Positions 28,975-37,486 of a DNA stretch of 64,000 nucleotides are shown piece after piece. The stretch's first letter is position 1, and every line of letters begins with the position of its first letter. This DNA is from Streptomyces sp. 2114.4 (GTDB taxonomy: Bacteria; Actinomycetota; Actinomycetes; Streptomycetales; Streptomycetaceae), in contig NZ_FYEY01000001.1 of NCBI RefSeq assembly GCF_900187385.1, positions 4,712,001 to 4,776,000 of the forward strand, given 5' to 3'. Position numbers and translations under genes: made by a program. The notes beneath the pieces were generated by a model, which was given only the letters and a program-made list of their open reading frames with translations, had not been told where the DNA came from and made no database searches.

Positions 28975-29048
28975 GCCTCCTTAGCTCAGCTGGCCAGAGC
29001 ACCGCTCTTGTAAAGCGAAGGTCGTCGGTTCGAATCCGACAGGGGGCT
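28975..29048 (+). tRNA. tRNA-Thr(TGT)
   Basis: 74 bases fold as a cloverleaf. The acceptor GCCTCCT (28975-28981) pairs with AGGGGGC (29041-29047) and U is the discriminator. D-arm GCTCAGCTGGCCAGAGC, anticodon loop CTTGTAA with anticodon TGT, and T-arm GTCGG-TTCGAAT-CCGAC are canonical. The 3' half from 29007 is duplicated at 62251, so this gene is the integration site of the island and is kept intact by it. Confidence 0.96.
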
Positions 29049-29050
29049 CT
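29007..29050 (+). repeat. attL, 44 bp core in tRNA-Thr
   Basis: Identical to 62251-62294. It starts in the anticodon loop (CTTGTAAAGCG) and runs two bases past the discriminator base. Flanking bases differ on both sides, so 44 bp is the full identity. Confidence 0.95.
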
Positions 29051-29093
29051 TGTTACGCCGCGCTGACCTGGGGTTTCTCCCCGGAGAGGCGCT

Positions 29094-30761
29094 CTATTCG
29101 GCCTCGGACTCCTCGTCCGGGGCCGTTTGCGTGCGCGGTGCGTGAGCGGACGGGGGAACAGAGCCCGGCTGGGGTGCGGATTCATCGGCACCGTCCGCCA
29201 CGGCTTCGGCTCCGGATTTCTCGTCCGCTTCGAGGTCGGCCTCGGTCCCGGCGGCCTGATCCGTCCGGCGTGCGCGAGGGACGAGGCGGGCAGCGGCCTC
29301 GGCGATCGCCCGGTCGGTCTCCGGCAGCAGGCTCGTGTACGTGTCCGCCGTGATGGCGATCGAGGAGTGGCCGAGCATCTCCTGGATGTCCTTCAGGTCG
29401 GCCCCGGCCGCGTGGGCGAGGGTCGCCGCTCCGTGGCGCAGGTCGTGGAGTCGGATCGGCGGGAGGTCGATCTCCTCGTACAGCTCGATGAAGCGGCGGG
29501 TGACGTTGGCGGGGTGGAGCATCTCGCCGTTCTCCTTGGTGAAGACGCGTCCGGTTTCCACCCAGGCGCTGCCCCACCCCTCGCGGTCCTTCTCCTGATG
29601 GATGCGGTGCCGTTTGAGGGCTTGGACCGTGTCCGAGTCGAGCGCGATGGTCCGGGCGCCGGCGTCGGTCTTGGGATCGTCCTCGTACACCTCCCAGCCG
29701 TTCACGACGAGTTGCTTGGCGACGGTGATGCGGCCGTCGTCGAGGTGTGTGTCGGTCCACCGCTGCCCGCACGCCTCACCTCGCCGCAGCCCGCGAAAGG
29801 CGACCAGGTGCCACAGTGCGTACAGGCGGTCCTCCGCGACGTGGTCGAGGAAGAGGCCGGTGTGCTGTGGTGTCCAGACCATCACGGGCGAGGGCTTCTC
29901 GCCGGTGCGCTTCCAGTGGAGGATCCGTTCTTCGGTCCACACCAGCGCCTTGGGGCGCTTGCCCGCCTCCAACTCGACGTGGGTAGCCGGGTTGAAGGTG
30001 ATCAACTGCTGGGCGATCGCAGCGTTCAGCGCGGCCCGCAGGGTGGAGCGGATGCGCTGGCGCGTGGCTGGAGTGACTACGCGGCGGAAGGGGGCCATCT
30101 CAGCGATGGCGGCCTTCAGCACCTTGCGGCGGGCGCGATGTTCGCGCCCCTTCCAGGGGATCTGGGCAAGGTCCTCAATTGCCTTGCGGCGGGCCGCATT
30201 TCCCTCGGCAATCTCGACGTTGGCCTCGGCGATTGCCTCGAACATCTCCGAGAGGTGGCTGACGCGGAGACGGTCCAGCCGCAGGTGCCCGATCCGCGGT
30301 TTGAGGTGGAGGCGGATGTTGCCCTCATCGCGGCTGATGGCACTCTGCCGCCCCTTCTTGCCGGCCAGCCACATGTCCAGCCAGTCGCCGACGGTGAGGC
30401 GGCTGGTCAGGTCCAGGCCGTGGCTGAGGCGTCGCCGGGTCTCTTCGACGTTGGGCAGTGGGGCCTTCTCGTCGGCCACCTTCTCCAACAGTTCGGCGAT
30501 CTGTGCCAGCCCCTCGGGATCGTCGGCATCGGCGAGCCCGAGGAGCGCGCGTATGTGGTCGAGGTCGGCCTGGGCGGCCTTCAGGGTCTCGTAGCCGGCG
30601 CGGCTGAAGGAGTGGCGGGTGCCGTCTTCGCGGGGCGTGAGTTCCTGGCGTATGGAGTACGAGCCGTGCTTCCGGTTGGAGAGCTTGGGGCATTTCTTGC
30701 CGAGCGGTTTGCCGGTGTGCGGGTCGCGGCAGTAGCAGCGGCGGTGGGTGGAGCCCTTCAA
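29094..30761 (-). CDS. tyrosine-type site-specific integrase
   Basis: 555 residues. It catalyses integration into and excision from the tRNA-Thr gene. An N-terminal Cys/basic segment and SAM-like core-binding domain are followed by the catalytic domain: first Arg in FRGLRRGEACGQRW (about 322), HDLRHG box (about 438), LGHSS and nucleophile Tyr in ADTYTSLL (about 473). The last 80 residues are an acidic tail. The start is taken as TTG 30761: GGAGGAC precedes it and the TTGA overlap with the stop of the Xre gene implies coupling. The stop is 43 bases from attL. Confidence 0.94.
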   Translation of the reverse strand: MKGSTHRRCYCRDPHTGKPLGKKCPKLSNRKHGSYSIRQELTPREDGTRHSFSRAGYETLKAAQADLDHIRALLGLADADDPEGLAQIAELLEKVADEKAPLPNVEETRRRLSHGLDLTSRLTVGDWLDMWLAGKKGRQSAISRDEGNIRLHLKPRIGHLRLDRLRVSHLSEMFEAIAEANVEIAEGNAARRKAIEDLAQIPWKGREHRARRKVLKAAIAEMAPFRRVVTPATRQRIRSTLRAALNAAIAQQLITFNPATHVELEAGKRPKALVWTEERILHWKRTGEKPSPVMVWTPQHTGLFLDHVAEDRLYALWHLVAFRGLRRGEACGQRWTDTHLDDGRITVAKQLVVNGWEVYEDDPKTDAGARTIALDSDTVQALKRHRIHQEKDREGWGSAWVETGRVFTKENGEMLHPANVTRRFIELYEEIDLPPIRLHDLRHGAATLAHAAGADLKDIQEMLGHSSIAITADTYTSLLPETDRAIAEAAARLVPRARRTDQAAGTEADLEADEKSGAEAVADGADESAPQPGSVPPSAHAPRTQTAPDEESEAE

Positions 30762-31447
30762 AGGCTGTCCTCCTCGGCGGTGTTGGGCTGGGATCCCGGC
30801 GGATCGATTTCGGCGAGTTCTGGTGGCAGGTAGGGGAGGAGTCCGCGGTCGCGCCGGATGAAGGAGCGGGCTACGCGGAGGCGCTGCTTGGCCGCGTCGA
30901 TTCGCTCGATGCAGGCGGCCTGATCGCGGAGGGCCTCGGCCCGCTCTGCGGCGTTGCGCGCCGTCTCGACGGCGTATCGCGCGTATCGCTCGCTGGCCAT
31001 CGCGGAGCGGGCCTCGCCGAGGGCCTCGATGTGTTCGCGCTGGTAGCGGAGCATGTCGTGGTCGGCCAGATAGCCGCTGTCCTGAGCGGTGAACCAGCGC
31101 ATGGCCTCCCACGGGGCAATCCGATCCTCGTAGGGGAGGCGCTGGATCTCGGCGACGTATCCGATCGGGTAGATCAGGCAGATCGGGTTCGTGTGCAGCG
31201 CCTGGGCCAGGACCATGACGTCGACCAGAGGCAGGGTGGCGCGGCGGCCGGATTCCATGTTGGCGATGACGTTGCGGGGGATCGGGTGACCGAGGTCCGC
31301 GCAAGCGTCGGCCAGGTCCTGGGCGCTCATCCGTAGCTCCTTTCTGCGTCGGCGGACTTCGGCGGCCACGGTGGCCATCACGTGGTCGGTCCACTCGGGA
31401 ACGTCGTCCTCGTCGTCGTATCCAGCATCGGCATTGCGTTGTGTCAT
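30758..31447 (-). CDS. Xre-family regulator of the island
   Basis: 229 residues. After an acidic start, residues about 22-85 form an Xre helix-turn-helix (VRRRRKELRMSAQDLADACA, then NVIANMESGRR). The remaining part is helical with many Arg/Glu residues and probably dimerises. It sits immediately upstream of and coupled to the integrase, and divergent from the excisionase, so it likely controls the excision-integration balance. Confidence 0.85.
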   Translation of the reverse strand: MTQRNADAGYDDEDDVPEWTDHVMATVAAEVRRRRKELRMSAQDLADACADLGHPIPRNVIANMESGRRATLPLVDVMVLAQALHTNPICLIYPIGYVAEIQRLPYEDRIAPWEAMRWFTAQDSGYLADHDMLRYQREHIEALGEARSAMASERYARYAVETARNAAERAEALRDQAACIERIDAAKQRLRVARSFIRRDRGLLPYLPPELAEIDPPGSQPNTAEEDSL

Positions 31448-31544
31448 GAGGACACATTAGCTCGGTCATTCTGGTAGGTGTGCGCCTGGAGCCGGACGTG
31501 ATGGTCGCGTTCGCCGAGGGCTCAGTCATGGATGGAGTGTGTGT
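31448..31544. promoter_or_regulatory. divergent promoter, regulator/integrase versus excisionase/replication
   Basis: 97 bases between the two start codons. Both transcription units must be driven from here. No clear palindrome seen. Confidence 0.5.
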
Positions 31545-31775
31545 ATGCGTGAGAACGGACCCGTTGGCGGGACGAAGGGGATGAGCCGGGATGACCTTCT
31601 GGCCCTCCCTGCTGCCGTTGACCTGGAGACAGGAAACCGGGCACTCGGGTTGGGGCGGAGTAAGGGCTACGCGTTGGCGAAGCGGGGCGAGTACCCGTGC
31701 CGGGTGCTGCGGCTGGGTAACGCCTACCGCGTGGTGACGGCGGACCTGCTGGAGCTGCTGGGCCTGGCGGCGTGA
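31545..31775 (+). CDS. excisionase / winged-helix DNA-binding protein
   Basis: 76 residues of the small MerR-like helix-turn-helix type: DLETGNRALGLGRSKGYALA is the DNA-reading helix pair and VLRLGNAYRVVTADLLELLG the wing. Such proteins next to integrases act as recombination directionality factors. The ATG at 31545 has GGAG upstream; an alternative ATG lies two codons earlier. Confidence 0.8.
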   Translation: MRENGPVGGTKGMSRDDLLALPAAVDLETGNRALGLGRSKGYALAKRGEYPCRVLRLGNAYRVVTADLLELLGLAA

Positions 31776-32011
31776 GAGCGGGGCACCGTAGCAGTCGCTT
31801 CTGCGCTGAGCTGACACAGAAACGCTGGACTGTGCCAGGGCGTGGACGTACTGTCCTTGGTCCCGCGCCGCGGTCGAGTAGCCGCGACACGTGGAGGGGC
31901 CCCCGGCGGGGCAACGCCGGAGGCCCGAGCAACACCCCTACGTGGCCTTGTGAGAACCAACCCGGCGGCAAGGGCGGGCAAGCCCGAAGCCGCCAGATGA
32001 GGAGCTGCCCT
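31776..32011 (+). other. leader between excisionase and DUF3631 gene
   Basis: The frame stays open here but composition is not protein-like. The run GGCCCCCGGCGGGGCAACGC with a following GCCGGAGGCCCGAGCAAC segment looks like a structured leader. A regulatory role for replication genes is possible but unproven. Confidence 0.35.
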
Positions 32012-33352
32012 GTGCAACCTACGACACCCGACGCACATTCCCAGACCGAGACCGGCAAGGCGAAGTGGCCGGCGGTCGCGATCCCTGGGAAGCCGGGTGC
32101 CCACCTGGCCGGTGAGCAAGCCGGAGAGGGAGGCGAGCCGCGATCGGGAGATGGTGCGGCGCAGCGGCCGTCCGTACCCGAGCCTCGGACGGCGAGTGCT
32201 GGCGTGCTCATCGGCCCTCTGCGCGAGGGCGAGCAGGTGCTGGCCGAACTTCGTGCACAGATCGCGCGGTATGTGGTGATGCCGAGTGAGGAGGCGCTCA
32301 CGGCGGTGACGTTGTGGGTCGCGGCTACGCATCTGCAGCGTGCGTGGCAGCACGCGCCGCGCCTGGCGATCGTCGCGCCGGAGAAGCGGTGCGGGAAGTC
32401 GCGGCTGCTGGACGTGATCACTGAGACGGTGCACAACCCTCTGATCACAGTCAACGCCAGCCCGGCGGCGATCTTCCGGTCGGTCGACGACGATGACCCG
32501 ATCACGCTCCTGGTCGACGAGGCCGACACCCTCTTCGGCACCACCAAGGCGGCGGAGAAGAACGAGGAGGTGCGCGGCCTGATCAACGCGGGCCACCAGC
32601 GCAACCGCCCGACGCTGCGGGTGGTCGGGCCAGAGCACAAGCCGACGAAGTTCTCCACCTTCGCCATGGCAGCGCTTGCCGGGATCGGCGACCTGCCGGA
32701 CACGGTCATGGACAGGTCGGTGGTCATCCGCATGCGCCGCCGGGCGGGGAAGGAGAAGGTGGCGCACTTCCGCACCGTCCGCGACACTCCGGCCCTGCAC
32801 GCGATACGCGACCGTCTCGCCGCGTGGCTGAAGCCGCTGTTCCGGCAGGCGATGGACATGGAGCCGGCCATGCCGGTGGAGGACCGCGCGGCGGACACCT
32901 GGGAGCCTCTGGTGACCATCGCCGACCTCGCCGGCGGCGAGTGGCCTGCGCTGGCCCGCACCGCCTGCCGCGTCATGACCGACTACGAGGCCGGGCAGGA
33001 CGAACAGGGCGGTCTGCGCACGCGCCTGCTGGTCGGTATCCGCCGGGCCTTCGCCGCCGAGAACGACCCGCCGGCAATGCGCACGAAGCGCCTGCTGGAG
33101 CACCTCAACGCGGACAAGGAAGCGCCGTGGGCGGACTACGGCCCAGACGGCTTGACCCCGCGCGGCCTTCAGGAGCGGCTGAAGCCCTACGGCCTCCACT
33201 CGTCCAACCGCCGCTTCCCCGACGGCACCCAGGCCAGGGGCTTCACCCGCAACCAGTTCCTCGACACCTGGGCGCGCTACTGCCCCGAGCCGACGCCTTC
33301 GGCCGGGCCCGCCCAACAGGCCGCCGAGCCGCTCCCCGACACCGGAGCCTGA
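32012..33352 (+). CDS. DUF3631-domain P-loop ATPase, probable replication protein
   Basis: 446 residues. The GTG at 32012 follows GAGGAG by seven bases. A Walker A variant APEKRCGKSRL (about 122-132) and Walker B LLVDEAD (about 165) are followed by DUF3631 sequence (VVIRMRRR, then a C-terminal domain ending near DTWARYC). DUF3631 proteins occur in actinomycete plasmids and integrative elements in the place of replication genes and resemble helicase/primase-associated ATPases. A role in element replication is inferred from that position, just after the excisionase. Confidence 0.8.
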   Translation: MQPTTPDAHSQTETGKAKWPAVAIPGKPGAHLAGEQAGEGGEPRSGDGAAQRPSVPEPRTASAGVLIGPLREGEQVLAELRAQIARYVVMPSEEALTAVTLWVAATHLQRAWQHAPRLAIVAPEKRCGKSRLLDVITETVHNPLITVNASPAAIFRSVDDDDPITLLVDEADTLFGTTKAAEKNEEVRGLINAGHQRNRPTLRVVGPEHKPTKFSTFAMAALAGIGDLPDTVMDRSVVIRMRRRAGKEKVAHFRTVRDTPALHAIRDRLAAWLKPLFRQAMDMEPAMPVEDRAADTWEPLVTIADLAGGEWPALARTACRVMTDYEAGQDEQGGLRTRLLVGIRRAFAAENDPPAMRTKRLLEHLNADKEAPWADYGPDGLTPRGLQERLKPYGLHSSNRRFPDGTQARGFTRNQFLDTWARYCPEPTPSAGPAQQAAEPLPDTGA

Positions 33353-33360
33353 CCCGCCAC

Positions 33361-33486
33361 GACTCGTACCACCCGTCCCCGCGCAGGTCAGCGCGGGGAC
33401 GGGTGCCCGGCCCGCAACGGGTCGAGTCGACATCACGCCGCCACTCGTACCTGCTCTGACCAGGCATGCAACGAGTGGTACGAGTC
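33361..33486. promoter_or_regulatory. terminator plus inverted-repeat region, possible origin
   Basis: Directly after the DUF3631 gene, a perfect 14 bp stem (33371-33384 with 33391-33404, 6-base loop) forms a terminator-like hairpin. It is framed by a 12 bp inverted repeat GACTCGTACCAC (33361-33372) / GTGGTACGAGTC (33475-33486), with a further ACTCGTACC copy near 33443. Iteron-like sites next to a replication gene suggest an origin or an operator. Confidence 0.5.
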
Positions 33487-33553
33487 ACCACACCTCACGG
33501 CGCCCACCCCCGCGCCGGTGGCCGCCGCTCAATCCCACCCGGAGTGCCTCCGC

Positions 33554-34834
33554 TTGACTTCCCGCACCCTCACCAAACCCACCCGGATATCGATATCGGG
33601 CACCGATGCGATCCGCCTCGGCATCGCCCTGCTCGCCGCATTCGCCTTCGCTCTCTCCTACGACGCCCTGCGGCAGATGGCCGTCGCCGTCCACATCCGC
33701 GGACTGCTCACCTACGCCTTCCCCCTCGTGATCGACGGGTTCATCGCCATCGGCGTCGGCGCCCTGCTCATGCTCCGTACCGCCCCGACACGCTCCCGCG
33801 CGTACGTGTGGGCGCTGGTCGGTGTGGCCACCGTGACGAGCATCTGGGCCAACGCCCTGCATGCCGTCCGCCTCAACCAGCAGGCCCGCCACGACGACGG
33901 CCTACAACTCGACGACCTCACCGTCGGCGCCCTGTCCGCCATCGCTCCACTCGCCCTGGCCGGCGCCGTCCACCTCTACATCGTCATCCGCCGCCAGCCC
34001 GCTCCCAGCCCCCACGAGCCGGGCACCACCAAGAGCCACAACCCCGTCGGGCACAGCCACAACAGCACCGACAGCGCCAAGCCCACTGTCCCCGTGGGCA
34101 CCGCTCACGATGCACCGGAGCCAATCGCAGCCGACGTGGCTCACGGCCCCGGCGACGTGGCTCGGAGTTCTGCCGACGTGGCTTCGGACACCCCAGACAT
34201 GGCCGAGGACCCTCAGCCGTCCACCGAACCGCAGGACCACGAAGCCAGCGAGATCTCCCCCGAACGGCTCGCCATCGCGCGTACCGCACCACTGGGGCGC
34301 CAAGGCCGAGCCTCGCGCCGCCACATCGAAGACACGTTCCGCAGCCAGGACCTGACCATCGGCAGGAAGGAGGCGGACAGGCTGAAGGCCATCTTCAGGC
34401 CGAACTCGACGAAGCCGCCTCCCAGCGGCAGGCGGAACTCGACGCAGCCCCCGTCGCCGCTGCCTGACCCCCGCGATCACGCCGATCGCCCCACCCTTCC
34501 CGCTCACCCCGTGTTCCCGTGCAGAGAGCGCGGGGACACGGGCACCGCCTACAGCGGGGCACCCGACACCAGCACCCACGGAGAACCGCTCCATGCACCA
34601 CCAGCACCACGAACCCCCCATCCCCCAGCCGGAGATGACCACCACCCCCATCTCACACGCAGCAAGTTGTCGGGTAAGGAGTCCTTACCCGGCCTCCGCC
34701 CCGGGGGAGGCGGAGGCATCCGGCGCCGAGGAGGCACCGGAGTCGGCCGGCCCAGGGGAGCCGACCGAGGAAGGGGTCGTCGAGCCGTCGTCGAACGTGC
34801 CGCCCAAGCCCGCGCCGCGTCGTCGACTGCGTGA
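33554..34834 (+). CDS. DUF2637 membrane protein (Spd-like), probable 3' frameshift
   Basis: The first 270 residues are good DUF2637: four membrane segments (GIALLAAFAFALSYDALRQM, LLTYAFPLVIDGFIAIGVGA, VWALVGVATVTSIWANAL and SAIAPLALAGAVHLYIVI), then a disordered linker and a basic helical domain (RRHIEDTFRSQDLTIGRKEA). Near 34390 the sequence turns into Pro-rich nonsense that runs over the MobC gene. In the -1 frame a natural C-terminus (AELDEAASQRQAELDA) ends at 34467. A one-base deletion near 34390-34400 is therefore likely. TTG start with GGAG upstream. Such proteins accompany conjugal spread genes. Confidence 0.75.
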   Translation: MTSRTLTKPTRISISGTDAIRLGIALLAAFAFALSYDALRQMAVAVHIRGLLTYAFPLVIDGFIAIGVGALLMLRTAPTRSRAYVWALVGVATVTSIWANALHAVRLNQQARHDDGLQLDDLTVGALSAIAPLALAGAVHLYIVIRRQPAPSPHEPGTTKSHNPVGHSHNSTDSAKPTVPVGTAHDAPEPIAADVAHGPGDVARSSADVASDTPDMAEDPQPSTEPQDHEASEISPERLAIARTAPLGRQGRASRRHIEDTFRSQDLTIGRKEADRLKAIFRPNSTKPPPSGRRNSTQPPSPLPDPRDHADRPTLPAHPVFPCRERGDTGTAYSGAPDTSTHGEPLHAPPAPRTPHPPAGDDHHPHLTRSKLSGKESLPGLRPGGGGGIRRRGGTGVGRPRGADRGRGRRAVVERAAQARAASSTA

Positions 34835-35198
34835 CAAGCAGCTGCGCGAGCACCGCATCTCTCCCCGCTACAACGACGACGAACTCGCCCTCGTGAAGAA
34901 CGCCGCCGACCTCAGCCGCATGAACCCTGGCGGCTACGTCGCAGAGTGCTCGCTCGCCGCCGCCCGCGCTGACGACCCCACCGCCGCAGTCGCCGACTAC
35001 CGCGCCATGGTGAAGACGCTGATGGCTGCCAACCGGCAGCTCGGCGGCATCGGCAACAACCTCAACCAGCTCACCTGGCACCTCAACAAGGACGGCGCCT
35101 GGCCCCACCCCGACACCGTCCAACGGCTCCTGGACCGGGTCGAGGCGTCCATCGCCGAGTTGGACACCGCCGTCGCCCGGGTCACAGAGGCACGGTGA
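34593..35198 (+). CDS. MobC-like relaxosome protein
   Basis: 201 residues. After 80 disordered residues comes a ribbon-helix-helix-like region (HRISPRYNDDELALVKNAAD) and the MobC signature GGIGNNLNQLTWHLNKDG. MobC binds the transfer origin and helps the relaxase. GGAGA eight bases upstream supports ATG 34593. The stop lies four bases before the relaxase start. Confidence 0.88.
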   Translation: MHHQHHEPPIPQPEMTTTPISHAASCRVRSPYPASAPGEAEASGAEEAPESAGPGEPTEEGVVEPSSNVPPKPAPRRRLRDKQLREHRISPRYNDDELALVKNAADLSRMNPGGYVAECSLAAARADDPTAAVADYRAMVKTLMAANRQLGGIGNNLNQLTWHLNKDGAWPHPDTVQRLLDRVEASIAELDTAVARVTEAR

Positions 35199-35202
35199 GC
35201 CG

Positions 35203-36912
35203 GTGATACCGAAGATCATCCTCGGTACGGGCCCAGACGCCACGCGCCGCACCATCCGCTACCTCTTCGGCGAAGGCCGGGCCAACGAGCACACCGACCC
35301 GCACCTGGTGGCGTCCTGGAACGACTTCGCTCCGGACCCCGGCCGCAGCCCCCACCGCGACCCGAAGGAAGTAGAGGCCCAGCTCGCCGCACAACTCAAC
35401 CAGCCCGTGAAGATGCTGGGTGACAAGGCGCCCAAGTACACCGTGTGGCACTGCCCCGTCCGTGCCGCCCCCGAAGACCCGATCCTCACCGATGCCCAAT
35501 GGGCGGACATCGCCCGCCGGATCGTGGCCGCCGCCGGCCTCGCCCCCGACGGAGACGAAGAAGCCTGCCGCTGGGTCGCCGTCCGCCACGCCGACGACCA
35601 CATCCACATCGCCGCCACCCTCGTACGCCAAGACGGCAAACGCCCCAAACGCAACCACGACCAGCGCGCCGTCCAGCGCGAAGCCCGCAAGATCGAAGTC
35701 GACTACGGGCTCAGGCGACTCAAGCCGGGCGACGGCACCGCCGCCAAGCGCCCTACCAGCAAGGAACACTTCAAGGCCAAGCGCCTGGGCCAGGACGCCG
35801 CCACCCGCGACGTCCTGCGCATGCGAGTGCGCCGCGCCGTCGCCGCCGCGGCGGACGAGGCCGAGTTCTTCGCCCTGCTGGAGGCCACAGACGTGACCGT
35901 GCGCCTCAAGCTCGGTCCCTCCGGCGACGCACTCGGCTGCAACTTCGCCCTGCCCGGCGACACCAACGACAAGGGCGAGCCGGTCTTCTACGCGGGCTCC
36001 ACCCTCGCCCCCGACCTGTCCCTGCCCAAGATCCGCGAACGCCTCGCCACCACCAGCCCCAAACCGGCCACCGTCCCACCGGGTAACCCGTGGCACCAGG
36101 CCACCGCCGCCACCGAACGCATCCCCAGCCACCTGATCGGCAGCAACGACGCGGTGGCCCAAGGCCAGCTGGAAGCGCTAGGCGGAGCACTGGACCTGCT
36201 GCCGGCCACCGCACCTGCCACGGTGAAGGCCGACCTCGAACGGGCCGCCGCCGTCTTCGAGCGCGCCACCCGCTCCCGCATCACCGGTGACCGCGACAGC
36301 GCCCGCGTCCTACGCCGCAGCATCCAGACGATCTGGCGCGACCGGCCCCAGGACAGGGACGGCGCCGGGTTCGCCATGCTCCTGGACACCATGCTCACCG
36401 CGGTCGCCTACGCGATGCACTGGCACCGCACTCGCCAACACGCCCAGCAGGAAGCCGCAGCCCAGCAAGCCCTCCTCCACCTACACGCCGCATACGCACA
36501 GACCGCCGAACCGGTCCTGGCCGGCCTCACGCAACGCACCCCCAGCCTCCAAAGCAAGGGGCGCTTCGCCCACTACCTCCAAGAGGCAGTACCCGAGCAC
36601 GCCGAGCGCATCCTCAACGACCCCGCCTGGGACGCACTCGCCACCGTCCTCGCCGAGGCAGAAAGCGCCGGACACAACGCCGCCACCGTCCTCGACCAAG
36701 CAGTAGGCCAACGCACCCTGGACGACGCCCGCAACCCCGCCCGCGCACTGACATGGCGCGTCCGCCGCCTCGGCGAACGACACGCCCCCAGCCCACTGGC
36801 ACAAGCCGCCAACGCCCGCAGCAGCCGTGCGACGCAGCTACGGCCCACTCCGCCACAGCCTCACGCTGCGGCCAACGGAGCCACGCCCACGCGTCATCGT
36901 CCGCGTCGCTGA
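35203..36912 (+). CDS. relaxase / mobilization nuclease
   Basis: 569 residues. The N-terminal relaxase domain contains the metal-binding histidine triad in HADDHIHIAATL (about 129-140) and upstream RTIRYLFGEGR. It would nick the transfer origin and pilot single-stranded DNA into a recipient. The C-terminal 300 residues are helical without a recognised helicase. GTG start, coupled to mobC by a four-base gap. It indicates transfer as single strand, unlike the FtsK-type double-strand transfer of classical AICEs. Confidence 0.88.
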   Translation: MIPKIILGTGPDATRRTIRYLFGEGRANEHTDPHLVASWNDFAPDPGRSPHRDPKEVEAQLAAQLNQPVKMLGDKAPKYTVWHCPVRAAPEDPILTDAQWADIARRIVAAAGLAPDGDEEACRWVAVRHADDHIHIAATLVRQDGKRPKRNHDQRAVQREARKIEVDYGLRRLKPGDGTAAKRPTSKEHFKAKRLGQDAATRDVLRMRVRRAVAAAADEAEFFALLEATDVTVRLKLGPSGDALGCNFALPGDTNDKGEPVFYAGSTLAPDLSLPKIRERLATTSPKPATVPPGNPWHQATAATERIPSHLIGSNDAVAQGQLEALGGALDLLPATAPATVKADLERAAAVFERATRSRITGDRDSARVLRRSIQTIWRDRPQDRDGAGFAMLLDTMLTAVAYAMHWHRTRQHAQQEAAAQQALLHLHAAYAQTAEPVLAGLTQRTPSLQSKGRFAHYLQEAVPEHAERILNDPAWDALATVLAEAESAGHNAATVLDQAVGQRTLDDARNPARALTWRVRRLGERHAPSPLAQAANARSSRATQLRPTPPQPHAAANGATPTRHRPRR

Positions 36913-36966
36913 ACACGTCGGCTTCTGCGGCCGGAGGTCGGCAGCCATGAAGCAGTAGACGTCCAC

Positions 36967-37001
36967 GCTGACAGGGCTCCATCGGTTGGGGCCCTGTCAG
37001 C
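36967..37001 (+). terminator. terminator after relaxase
   Basis: Perfect 11 bp stem GCTGACAGGGC (36967-36977) / GCCCTGTCAGC (36991-37001), 13-base loop, 55 bases after the relaxase stop. Confidence 0.75.
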
Positions 37002-37153
37002 AGTTCACAGCCTGATTCGAGCATGCCCACCCACCAAAACTGGCTGAATCAAGTCCCCATAGGCGTGCGGGCTTGAACGCCTCCGACAGCACTGTCAGTC
37101 CCTCCCTGTAGGTTGGATGGAGAGTGGAGATAGACCGTCAAGGGGGGGAGTCC

Positions 37154-37486
37154 GTGGCCGCTTCCGGCTTCGACATAGACACAGACCAGTTGAAAACCGA
37201 AGCGCCGAAATTCCACCGGGAGTCGGTGGCGCTGGAGAAGGCCACGGAAAGGCTCAAGCACTCCCTGGCTGCACTCGGTTCACCATGGGGTGACGACGAA
37301 CAGGGACAGTAGTTCCGCGACGCGTATACCCCTCATCGCGACCAGGTCGAACGGGCCGCCCATGCTCTGGTCAAAGGGCTGGCCAGCATCCAGAAGTCCA
37401 TGAAGGACATGGCCGACAACCATGAGGAGGCCGACCGCTCCAGCGCCTCCGGCTTCAAGGACGGCGGCCGTGGTGGTGCGCATTGA
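37154..37486 (+). pseudogene. WXG100-like protein interrupted by an amber codon
   Basis: From GTG 37154 (with GGGGGGAG upstream) the frame encodes an ESAT-6/WXG100-like helix hairpin: FDIDTDQLKTEAPKFHRESV, then the turn motif SPWGDDEQG, but a TAG stands at 37310-37312. Past it the same frame continues with matching sequence (FRDAYTPHRDQVERAAHALV) to a stop at 37484. Family members run through this point, so one substitution, probably CAG to TAG, broke the gene. The full frame is 110 residues. Its end overlaps the toxin gene start (TTGA). It would be the secretion partner of the toxin. Confidence 0.8.

Noticed and set aside
29094..31817. 907-residue minus-strand frame extending the integrase upstream
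   Set aside because: The upstream 350 residues are antisense or out of frame to the Xre regulator and excisionase; the TTG at 30761 with its GGAGGAC site gives a normal integrase.
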